Source of the DNA: JBBRLA01 sp038231615
GTDB lineage: Bacteria; Myxococcota_A; Polyangia; Palsa-1104; JAEUJZ01
NCBI GenBank assembly: GCA_038231615.1
Contig: JBBRLA010000278.1
Span: forward strand, 1 to 10,285
Length of the DNA: 10,285 bases
Direction: 5' to 3'
Part shown: positions 5,107 to 10,285 of the stretch, in pieces
How the letters are laid out: each line of letters starts with the position of its first letter
Position numbering within the stretch: the stretch's first letter is position 1
Made by a program: the position numbers and the translations under genes
Notes under the pieces: generated by a model
What the model saw: only the letters and a program-made list of their open reading frames with translations
What the model was told of the DNA's origin: nothing
The model's database searches: none

Positions 5107-6427
5107 TCCCTTGCGCTCCGAGCTTCTTGTCCAAATCCTTCAGGAAGGCCATCTGAATCTTCGCTATCTCCGAGAGCAGCGGGCCCCGCGCCCGGCGCTC
5201 CTCCTCGGCCACCAAGTAAAGCTGGAGCTGCTCCAGGTCGCGCAGCAGGGTCTTGCGCTCCTCGGCGCTGGCCTCTCCCGCCTCGGCCTTTTCCCGCAGG
5301 GCACGCACCTCCTTTTCCTTCTCCTCAACCTCGGGTGAGTAGCGCGAGGGCACGTCAAAGAGCTTGTCCTCGACGAGCACCGAGCCAATGGCGGCGTGAC
5401 GGAGCGGCCCCAGCTCCGGTTCCCCCAGCACCCGGGCGCTCACCCCCTTGGGCCCGGTGTGCAGCACCACCACCCGCAAGCCTTCGTCGATGGCGTCCTG
5501 TACGACCGCCGCGGAGTGGGTGGTCAGCACGAAATGCGTCTCGGGAAAAAGGCGCCGGAGCTGTCGCACCACCTGCCGCTGCCAGCGCGGGTGCAGGTGG
5601 AGATCCACCTCATCGATCACCACGGTTGCCGGCCCCAGAAGCGGGTTGTCCAGACCGGGGAAAATGTAAGTGTAGCGCAGGATCAGATCGAAGACGATCG
5701 ACAGGATCGACTGGTATCCGTCCGACAGCTCGCGAAACTCGGTCTCCACTCCGTCGCGGATCATCACCGGCACCAAGCGATCGGCCCGCTCCAGCACCGC
5801 CAGCCGTTCAATCGAGCCCTTGAGGGACGCTTCCAGGCCACGCCATACGGCCTCGAAGCGCGGGTCCGCAGCCCGGTTCTCGTGCATGTAGATCAGGAAC
5901 TGACGCAGGCCCCGTTGCAGGAGATCATTGGGTCGGAAGAGCGTCGTGGTGCGCCGGGAAAAGACCGCCCGCGACAAGTCCTGGGTCAGGCTGGCTTCCG
6001 GCCCCGCGGGGGCTGGGGCCGCCCGCCCGGTGTCGGCATCGAAGGTCAGCGGACCCTCATCGCCGTGCACCCGCCGGTAGCGACCGTAGGCGAAGAGATA
6101 ATGCTCCGCCGGGAGCGCCTTCTTCGTCCCCCCGACGCCGGCGGTCCAGCTTGCGACCTCCTTGCCGGCCTCGTCGAGCAGGGCGATCTTCCCGCGCCTG
6201 GCTCCGCGGCGCAGCGGAAACTCCGGCAGCCCTTCGTCCGCGCCCGCGCACAAGGAGGCCAGCGATTCGGCGATAGTGGTCTTTCCCGCGCCATTCTCGC
6301 CGATGATCAGGGTGACCGGTCCGTAAAGCGGCAGGCGCAGAGCGGAGAAGCAGCGCACGTTCTCCAGCACGAGCGTGTGGAAGGCAGCAGCGCTGTCTGT
6401 CCCCGACGAAGGTCTCCGACCCGGCAT
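5042..6427 (-). CDS. ptuA: AAA/ABC-type ATPase, Septu PtuA-like
   Basis: This 461-residue SMC/ABC-like ATPase has all nucleotide-binding motifs, numbered from the chosen ATG. VLENVRCFSALRLPL (20-34) is typical of this family's N-terminus, followed by Walker A GENGAGKT (43-50). ABC signature LSDGYQS is at 234-240, Walker B with the D-loop start VVIDEVDLHLHP at 269-280, and H-switch TTHS at 302-305. A charged coiled-coil segment (about 364-435, EVEEKEKEVRALREK) precedes a basic tail, the arrangement of COG3950-type ATPases paired with HNH proteins. In Septu, PtuA assembles into oligomers that bind PtuB and control its nuclease through nucleotide binding. The frame can begin at GTG 6442, but ATG 6427 is preferred because it has a GGAAA-type purine stretch upstream while the GTG has none. 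The neighbouring overlap with the HNH gene is the strongest support for the system call. Confidence 0.85.
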   Translation of the reverse strand: MPGRRPSSGTDSAAAFHTLVLENVRCFSALRLPLYGPVTLIIGENGAGKTTIAESLASLCAGADEGLPEFPLRRGARRGKIALLDEAGKEVASWTAGVGGTKKALPAEHYLFAYGRYRRVHGDEGPLTFDADTGRAAPAPAGPEASLTQDLSRAVFSRRTTTLFRPNDLLQRGLRQFLIYMHENRAADPRFEAVWRGLEASLKGSIERLAVLERADRLVPVMIRDGVETEFRELSDGYQSILSIVFDLILRYTYIFPGLDNPLLGPATVVIDEVDLHLHPRWQRQVVRQLRRLFPETHFVLTTHSAAVVQDAIDEGLRVVVLHTGPKGVSARVLGEPELGPLRHAAIGSVLVEDKLFDVPSRYSPEVEEKEKEVRALREKAEAGEASAEERKTLLRDLEQLQLYLVAEEERRARGPLLSEIAKIQMAFLKDLDKKLGAQGNGSTTAKRGGRPKRVAGKRQG

Positions 6428-6447
6428 CCTGTTTCCGCGCACGCTGA

Positions 6448-6477
6448 AGCTTACAAGGGTCCAACGAAAGCGGTCAA
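6448..6477 (-). promoter_or_regulatory. Possible promoter of the ptuA-ptuB pair
   Basis: On the minus strand a near-consensus -35 TTGACC (6477-6472) is followed, 18 nt later, by a weak -10 TAAGCT (6453-6448). The predicted transcript would start about 15 nt before ATG 6427. The -10 matches only three of six consensus bases, so this is tentative. Confidence 0.35.
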
Positions 6478-6510
6478 CCCGATCCCAGATCTTGGTGTGC
6501 CTTTCGGCTC

Positions 6511-6553
6511 GGCGTACTACTGTACGTGACCGAAGGGAGTGAGGCGGTACGCC
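6511..6553. repeat. 7-bp inverted repeat between the 309-aa gene and ptuA
   Basis: GGCGTAC (6511-6517) and GTACGCC (6547-6553) are perfectly complementary around a 29-nt loop, in the 153-bp gap between two minus-strand genes. It could form part of a transcription end for the upstream gene, but there is no following T-run on the minus strand. The role is unknown. Confidence 0.35.
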
Positions 6554-6580
6554 AAAATCTGCCCGGCCATGTGCTTCTGT

Positions 6581-7510
6581 TTAGTTCTTTTTGTGTCCTG
6601 ACTTCCCTGACGGCCCGGCCGCGGGAGGCCGGCGCTTGGGCTTGGGGTGCACCGGCATGACCGGCATGGCCCCGGGAGGCACCGGCTTCTGGCCCGGCGC
6701 ATGCGCCCCCTTCAGGCTCACGGTCCCGGTGCTTTCAGGCACGGTCCCGGTTGACGCGCCTTGGGCGTCCAGCACTTCCTTGACCCGGGACAGGGTGGTG
6801 GCCTCGACTTCGTGGGCCACCTGGGCCTTGACCTGTTTGGTTGCCAGCGCCGCCACGACCGGCTGGTCTATGAATTTGATCAGCGGGTCCATCGCCCGGG
6901 TCAGAATCCGGTTGCGCATGATCGCCGACCTGCCGTACTTGCCCACCCGCCTGCAGAAGCCGTCCAGCACCCACTGGGCCTGGACCTTCCTGGCAGTAGA
7001 GCCCCACTGAAGCGGATCGATGATGTCGAGCATGCCCTGGTAGCCGTCGATCAGTTCCCGGGCCAGGTGCACCTGATCCAGGTTCTCTTCGCGCAGCAGG
7101 GCCGGGTCTTCATTGCGCAGAAGTTGCTCGGACTTGAAGATCGAATCCGCCGCCGGGAGCAGCAGCGTGTCGGCGTTGGGGGGGGTCTCGAGCAACTCGG
7201 CGTTGGGGGAGGCGTCGATACGCAGCATCACCAGCTCGATGCCCAGCGATACGCAGGACAGGAATTCCGGGGTGATGCCGTCCCCGGAGAACATGTGGGT
7301 CTCAAACTGGGTGAGGAACTGCTTCACCAGGTCGCGAGTGATGGTGGAGGCCGGCTGCAGGTCGGTGGCGGGATTGACGATAATGGTCTCTCTGGGCTCC
7401 TTGAACACCAGGACGTTTTCGCCCAGGGCCCCGGGCAGCCTCAGGCCATCGCCGAGAGAAAGTGAGGTCCCTGCGCGGGATATGCGGAAACTGCGGAAAT
7501 CTTTGATCAT
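6581..7510 (-). CDS. Uncharacterised 309-aa protein with basic Pro-rich tail
   Basis: I do not recognise this family. The frame is open up to 7600, but ATG 7510 is clearly the start: AAGGAG lies 5 nt upstream, an excellent ribosome binding site. The N-terminal ~60 residues look beta-rich (FRISRAGTSLSLGDGL, ENVLVFKEPRETIIV). Residues about 65-255 are predominantly helical, with a charged segment (LARELIDGYQGMLDII) and no transmembrane stretch or signal peptide. The last ~55 residues are low-complexity: the repeat STGTVPESTGTV, then PPGAMPVMPVHPKPKRRPP and a Lys-rich end. A run of eight C on the coding strand (plus-strand 7178-7185) encodes part of ETPPN and is a slippage-prone site. It is transcribed in the same direction as, and 153 bp ahead of, the Septu pair, but a separate promoter makes membership in the system unproven. 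It could be a phage-sensing accessory or simply a host gene. Confidence 0.75.
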   Translation of the reverse strand: MIKDFRSFRISRAGTSLSLGDGLRLPGALGENVLVFKEPRETIIVNPATDLQPASTITRDLVKQFLTQFETHMFSGDGITPEFLSCVSLGIELVMLRIDASPNAELLETPPNADTLLLPAADSIFKSEQLLRNEDPALLREENLDQVHLARELIDGYQGMLDIIDPLQWGSTARKVQAQWVLDGFCRRVGKYGRSAIMRNRILTRAMDPLIKFIDQPVVAALATKQVKAQVAHEVEATTLSRVKEVLDAQGASTGTVPESTGTVSLKGAHAPGQKPVPPGAMPVMPVHPKPKRRPPAAGPSGKSGHKKN

Positions 7511-7680
7511 GAACGCTCCTTGCTTTCGTCCGTTTTGGGGCTCGCCTGCGGGGGTCTTTTTTTTGGGTCCGGTCCTTTCTCGTTCGCGGTAGGCCGCCAA
7601 AGCGGCTAGCTACACTGCGAAGAGCGGAGGGACGGCAGGCTGGGTACGAAGGGCGTCATGAGATTTGTCGAAGGACGAGG

Positions 7681-7709
7681 TAAGTAGTACGAAAGCGAAA
7701 GGATGTCAA
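7681..7709 (-). promoter_or_regulatory. Promoter candidate for the 309-aa gene
   Basis: On the minus strand a perfect -35 TTGACA (7709-7704) is followed by a 17-nt spacer and a poor -10 TACTTA (7686-7681). The perfect -35 and optimal spacing, in the only long intergenic gap of the right half, make a sigma70-type promoter plausible despite the weak -10. Confidence 0.4.
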
Positions 7710-7731
7710 CAGGGAAATTTCACGACGGCAG

Positions 7732-7745
7732 GTAGATCCATCTAC
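7732..7745. promoter_or_regulatory. 14-bp hyphenated palindrome upstream of the 309-aa promoter
   Basis: GTAGATCCATCTAC consists of 6-bp perfect arms around CC. It lies 22 bp upstream of the -35 box at 7709 and 9 bp past the stop of the M50 gene. It could be an activator or repressor site; function is inferred only from position. Confidence 0.3.
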
Positions 7746-7753
7746 ACCCCGGG

Positions 7754-8842
7754 CTATACCCCAGGCACCGGGATGCGGGTCATTGCCGAAAGGATGACCA
7801 GCAAAAGCACGTAGTCTCGCAGCGCGACTTGATGCGGCTCCGTCGGCGCCGGCCCCGAAAGTGCGCGCCCGACGGCGAAAAGGAGCAAGAGCCAGAGCAG
7901 GCCCTCGCCGGTCAGAAGCAGCATCGCCCCGATGGCCCCGGCTGCCAGCCAGCGGTGCCGCCGGGTGAGGGCGCGGAAGCCCCGGCCGCCGTCGAGCTGC
8001 CAGATCGGCAGCAGGTTGAAGAGGTTGATCCACGCCCCGGCGCGGGCGATGGCGGCCAGCCCCGCCCAGCCGGTCAGGAAAAAGCCCGCGTACGCCGCGA
8101 TTGCCGCGAAAAGGCCCCAGATCGGCCCCGCCAGCCCGATGCGCGCGTCCTCCGCCGCGCTCTGGGGGTGCTGCTGCAAGAGCACCAGCGCCCCCAGCCC
8201 GGGGATGAAGAACGGCGCACCGGCCTTGATGCCGAAGCGCCGCAGGGCCGCCACGTGCCCCATCTCATGGATGTAGATCGAGACCACAATGCCCAACGCG
8301 AAGGGCAGGCCCCAGCGGGTCCAGTACACCCCGAGCGCCAAGAGCATCGACACCAGGGTGGTAACCTTGGTCAGCCCGAGAAAAAGGAACTTGACCTTGG
8401 TCAAAAGGAAGATGCAACCCCACTTGAGCTTCCACGCCAAAAGTCCCACCGCCCCGAGCTTCCCGGTCCCGCGCAAAAGGGGATGCTTCGGATCGCTGAC
8501 CGGCGTGGGCGCGGCCCCTGGCCCCTGTCCTTCCCCCTGGTCCACCCGCCGGCTCAGCGCGTCGATGCGCTCGTGGATGATCTGGTGCTGCTTCGAACCC
8601 GGGGGCAGCAGCATATGGGCCCGGCGCCAGGCGCCCAGCGCCCCGGACAGGTCCCCCGCCTCCGTGGCCCGATCGGCCTCCGCGGCCAGCCCGCGAAGTT
8701 CCTCGGCATGCAGCAGGCGGTGGCAGGAAGGACACGACGGCTGCGTCGCCGGCACCCGGGCGCCGCAAGGGCAGTCGATAGGGCCCGGCGAAGCGGAGCG
8801 CCGTGCTGCTACGATGGATCGCGAGGCTTCCCGGGTGTCCAC
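7754..8842 (-). CDS. Site-2-type (M50) membrane metalloprotease with N-terminal zinc ribbon
   Basis: This 362-residue membrane protease has a short Cys cluster near the N-terminus (CPC at 24-26, CPSC at 37-40), probably a zinc ribbon. An Ala/Arg-rich helical segment (49-100) reminiscent of a single TPR-like unit follows. The membrane domain carries the zinc-binding HEMGH (192-196) inside a hydrophobic helix, and NLLPIWQLDGG (276-286), the second M50 signature supplying the third zinc ligand Asp. Several flanking hydrophobic segments (about 143-172, 236-258, 298-325, 343-354) complete the fold. Such enzymes cut substrates within the membrane; no PDZ domain is visible, and the substrate is unknown. 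Translation starts at GTG 8842, supported by AGGAGGG 5 nt upstream, and only one base separates it from the stop of the preceding gene. The two are therefore coupled, and that neighbour is a plausible partner. Confidence 0.88.
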   Translation of the reverse strand: MDTREASRSIVAARRSASPGPIDCPCGARVPATQPSCPSCHRLLHAEELRGLAAEADRATEAGDLSGALGAWRRAHMLLPPGSKQHQIIHERIDALSRRVDQGEGQGPGAAPTPVSDPKHPLLRGTGKLGAVGLLAWKLKWGCIFLLTKVKFLFLGLTKVTTLVSMLLALGVYWTRWGLPFALGIVVSIYIHEMGHVAALRRFGIKAGAPFFIPGLGALVLLQQHPQSAAEDARIGLAGPIWGLFAAIAAYAGFFLTGWAGLAAIARAGAWINLFNLLPIWQLDGGRGFRALTRRHRWLAAGAIGAMLLLTGEGLLWLLLLFAVGRALSGPAPTEPHQVALRDYVLLLVILSAMTRIPVPGV

Positions 8843-8843
8843 C

Positions 8844-9767
8844 TCAGCCCTCCTGCGCGCCGACCCCGCCGCCCTCTGGAGCGAGGGTGAAAGGCCCGGT
8901 CAGCGAGAGCGGCACCGCCCGGGTCAGCTTCCACGCCTGGTACACCCCGATGGCGATGATGACCAAGCCCATGAGGTTCCGCACCCCGGCCAGGAAGGGC
9001 GCGGCCAGCGCGAAGAGCAAGAGATATCCCATTCCCAGGAAGAAGCCGCCGATGCCCAGGGTCGGCCGAGTCGCCCCCTCCGCGGGGGTCGCGGTCTCCC
9101 CGGCGGTCGCAGTCTCCCCGGACGTAGCGGGGGCCGCGCCGATGCGGTCCTGGTTGTCCTGGTGAGGGACCGCGCCGATGCGGTCCTGCTGAGGGTCCGC
9201 ACCGACAGCCGGGCCGCCCTTGGCTGCTGCCCGGGACGTTCCTTTCGCCGCGGCCTTGTGAGAGATGGACTGCCGGTTGATTTGCTTCAGGATGGGCGGC
9301 ACGTAGGTCGCCGAGATCGAGCAGTAGGTCAGCACCATGGCCAGTGCCTGGTAGCGCGGCCCCCCCCTGCCGCCGGAGCCCTTGCGCACCGCCTTGCCGA
9401 CCATGTAGCCGACGAGGATGGCCACCAGGGAAAACTGGTATCCCGTCATCGCCGAGATGCCGAAGTAGACCAGGGTGCCGGCGATCGCCGCCAGAAGACC
9501 CAGCCCCGCCGCCTTGCCGAACGCATGGGCGCTGGCGCCCCGGGCCAGCACTTCGCTCACCGGAGCGCGGCAGCCCTCGCAGATGCGCACGGCGTTGAGC
9601 TGGTAGTACGACCCCCGGATGGGCTGTTTGCAGGCGCCGCAGGACACCGTGGCTGCCGGCTCGACAAACTCCGCCTTGTCGAATTGAAGGGCGTCCCGGT
9701 CTTCCGCGCCCAAGGAAGCCCCGTCGGAGTGGCTTTTGTCCTGGCTTCCGTCAATGTGTTCGCTCAT
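8844..9767 (-). CDS. Multi-pass membrane protein with N-terminal zinc-ribbon motif
   Basis: This 307-residue protein starts at ATG 9767 with GGGGGAG just upstream. A hydrophilic N-terminus contains two CxxC knuckles (C43/C46 and C63/C66, in VSCGACKQPI and RICEGCRAPV), a likely zinc ribbon. Hydrophobic segments lie at about 84-104, 108-126, 138-157, 240-258 and 263-278, so it is an integral membrane protein. Between the third and fourth is a hydrophilic low-complexity linker (160-236) built from short internal repeats: QDRIGA twice and the hexad (S/A)GETAT. It overlaps functionally with the M50 protease gene, which begins one base after its stop, so co-expression is near certain. It could be a substrate, adaptor or scaffold of the protease. 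I know no characterised function. The linker repeat number may vary between strains. Confidence 0.8.
   Translation of the reverse strand: MSEHIDGSQDKSHSDGASLGAEDRDALQFDKAEFVEPAATVSCGACKQPIRGSYYQLNAVRICEGCRAPVSEVLARGASAHAFGKAAGLGLLAAIAGTLVYFGISAMTGYQFSLVAILVGYMVGKAVRKGSGGRGGPRYQALAMVLTYCSISATYVPPILKQINRQSISHKAAAKGTSRAAAKGGPAVGADPQQDRIGAVPHQDNQDRIGAAPATSGETATAGETATPAEGATRPTLGIGGFFLGMGYLLLFALAAPFLAGVRNLMGLVIIAIGVYQAWKLTRAVPLSLTGPFTLAPEGGGVGAQEG
9087..9122. repeat. 18-bp tandem repeat within the membrane-protein gene
   Basis: GGTCGCGGTCTCCCCGGC (9087-9104) is followed directly by a copy differing at two bases (9105-9122). On the minus strand the units encode the hexapeptides (S/A)GETAT, with a degenerate third unit after them. 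The reading frame is preserved. Confidence 0.7.
9135..9188. repeat. 18-bp direct repeat (36-bp period) within the membrane-protein gene
   Basis: CGCGCCGATGCGGTCCTG occurs exactly at 9135-9152 and 9171-9188. The in-frame 36-bp period encodes QDRIGA twice in the hydrophilic linker of the membrane protein. Confidence 0.75.
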
Positions 9768-9824
9768 GGCTCCCCCGGATGAAAGGTTCGGGAAGGCTTG
9801 AGTGATAACATATTCCTAACGCGC

Positions 9825-9853
9825 TTGACACCCCGCGGCACCGCGGAAAGAAT
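9825..9853 (+). promoter_or_regulatory. serS promoter giving a leaderless or near-leaderless mRNA
   Basis: A perfect -35 TTGACA (9825-9830), a 17-bp spacer and a -10 AAGAAT (9848-9853, four of six consensus bases) precede serS. The expected transcription start, 6-9 nt after the -10, falls at about 9859-9862, at or next to the ATG at 9862. There is no Shine-Dalgarno sequence before that ATG. Confidence 0.6.
9833..9846. promoter_or_regulatory. Palindrome inside the serS promoter spacer
   Basis: CCGCGG-CA-CCGCGG forms a 14-bp hyphenated inverted repeat lying entirely between the -35 and -10 boxes of serS. A protein bound there would block RNA polymerase, so it may be an operator. It may also be a chance result of GC-rich sequence. 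Confidence 0.3.
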
Positions 9854-9861
9854 CGTCCCCC

Positions 9862-10285
9862 ATGCTCGACGCCAAGATCCTCCGTGACCGTGCTCCCGAA
9901 GTCGCCGCCATCTACCGCGACAAGCTCTTCGACGAGGACGCCGCCGCCCTCATGACCCAGGTCGCCGCCCTTTACGAGCGCCGCCGCCAGCTTCTGTCCA
10001 CCGCCGACGAACTCAAGAGCCGCCGCAATACCTCTTCCCAGGTCATCGGCCGCGAAAAGGACCCCCAGAAGCGCGCCGATCTCATAAAGGGCATGGATTC
10101 CGTCAAGCACGACATCGCCGCCCTGGACGCCCAACTGGCACAGGTCGAAGGCGAACTCCAGACCCTGGCCCTCCAACTCCCCAACCTTCCCGACGACCAC
10201 GTCCCCGTCGGCCGCACCGACGCCGAAAACCCCATCCTGAGGCAGGAGGGCCAGCTCCGCACCTTCTCCTTCACCCCCAACCCCC
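9862..10285 (+). CDS. serS: Seryl-tRNA synthetase, N-terminal part (runs off the window)
   Basis: The first 141 codons of a class II seryl-tRNA synthetase, which charges tRNA-Ser (and tRNA-Sec) with serine in the cytosol. The start MLDAKILRDRAPEVAAIY is the family's typical N-terminus. It is followed by the long antiparallel coiled-coil arm that holds the tRNA variable arm (about residues 25-105, RRRQLLSTADELKSRRN... LAQVEGELQTLALQLPNLP). The arm ends in LPNLPDDHVPVGRTDAEN, matching the conserved 'PN-x-P-x-x-x-VPVG' exit. The catalytic domain with motifs 1-3 lies beyond the right edge. Codons end overwhelmingly in C, as expected for a highly expressed core gene of this genome. It is divergent from the membrane-protein gene, with 94 bp between the starts. 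Confidence 0.95.
   Translation, partial: MLDAKILRDRAPEVAAIYRDKLFDEDAAALMTQVAALYERRRQLLSTADELKSRRNTSSQVIGREKDPQKRADLIKGMDSVKHDIAALDAQLAQVEGELQTLALQLPNLPDDHVPVGRTDAENPILRQEGQLRTFSFTPNP

Larger units (their letters stand above)
7511..7753 (-). other. Intergenic region / leader of the 309-aa gene
   Basis: This 243-bp gap contains a promoter (7681-7709) and, if that is used, a leader of roughly 165 nt before the ATG at 7510. The leader contains a 5-bp GC hairpin (GCCGC/GCGGC, 7593-7606) and an A8 run on the transcript strand (7557-7564). I see no further gene and no riboswitch that I can name. Confidence 0.4.

Noticed and set aside
4333..6427. Retron of the Ec78 type (PtuAB effector with reverse transcriptase and msDNA)
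   Set aside because: No reverse transcriptase is encoded upstream or anywhere in the window, so a stand-alone Septu is the simpler call.
5396..6529. 377-codon plus-strand open frame
   Set aside because: Antisense shadow of ptuA, which carries complete ATPase motifs.
7553..7564. T8 run on the plus strand as an intrinsic terminator
   Set aside because: No plus-strand gene precedes it and the upstream sequence does not form a convincing GC stem ending at the T-run; it lies in the leader of a minus-strand gene.
7829..8890. 353-codon plus-strand open frame
   Set aside because: Antisense of the M50 protease; composition is a shadow of GC-rich coding DNA.
8289..9782. 497-codon plus-strand open frame
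   Set aside because: It lies antisense to the M50 and membrane-protein genes, which have clear motifs and ribosome sites; the translated sequence is Arg/Pro/Ser-rich with no motif.
1..10285. CRISPR array, tRNA or rRNA genes
   Set aside because: No regularly spaced palindromic repeats with unique spacers, and no tRNA cloverleaf or rRNA-like sequence, was seen on either strand.

Overview
The window comes from a high-GC bacterium; the core-like genes run at roughly two-thirds GC by eye. The only universally conserved gene is the 5' part of serS (seryl-tRNA synthetase) at the right edge. Beside it is a divergent pair: a zinc-ribbon membrane protein and a site-2-type (M50) metalloprotease. I cannot place the organism below 'high-GC bacterium' from this sequence.

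Layout, left to right. (1) 1-660: poorly coding DNA with a GC-rich hairpin and one small, possibly frameshifted ORF. (2) 667-1935: a tight plus-strand cluster of three small genes of unknown function. The first resembles DUF3467 and is strikingly AT-rich. (3) 1917-1977: a short direct-repeat pair and a perfect 16-bp palindrome. (4) 2007-4388: a large plus-strand NACHT/STAND NTPase gene whose C-terminal third changes base composition. (5) 4333-6427, minus strand: an overlapping ATPase/HNH-nuclease pair with the hallmarks of the Septu anti-phage system (ptuA-ptuB). Its 3' end overlaps the 3' end of the NACHT gene by 56 bp. (6) 6581-7510, minus: an unrecognised 309-aa protein with a strong ribosome binding site and a consensus -35 box. 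(7) 7754-9767, minus: the M50 protease and the zinc-ribbon membrane protein, transcribed as one coupled unit. (8) 9862 to the end, plus: serS, with a promoter so close to the ATG that the mRNA should be leaderless or nearly so.

Interpretation: positions about 600-6430 look like a small defence island joined to the conserved serS neighbourhood. The island carries two independent abortive/nuclease-type immunity modules (NACHT STAND ATPase and Septu) and an uncharacterised three-gene cluster. A 12-13 bp repeat (AAACCAGCCACT) flanks the NACHT gene on both sides. It encodes the same PPKPAT tail at the ends of two unrelated proteins and also contains the ptuB stop codon, so it marks likely module junctions. 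The best candidates for something undescribed are the 667-1935 trio, the 309-aa protein next to Septu, and the repeat-bounded NACHT cassette with its own palindromic operator-like site.
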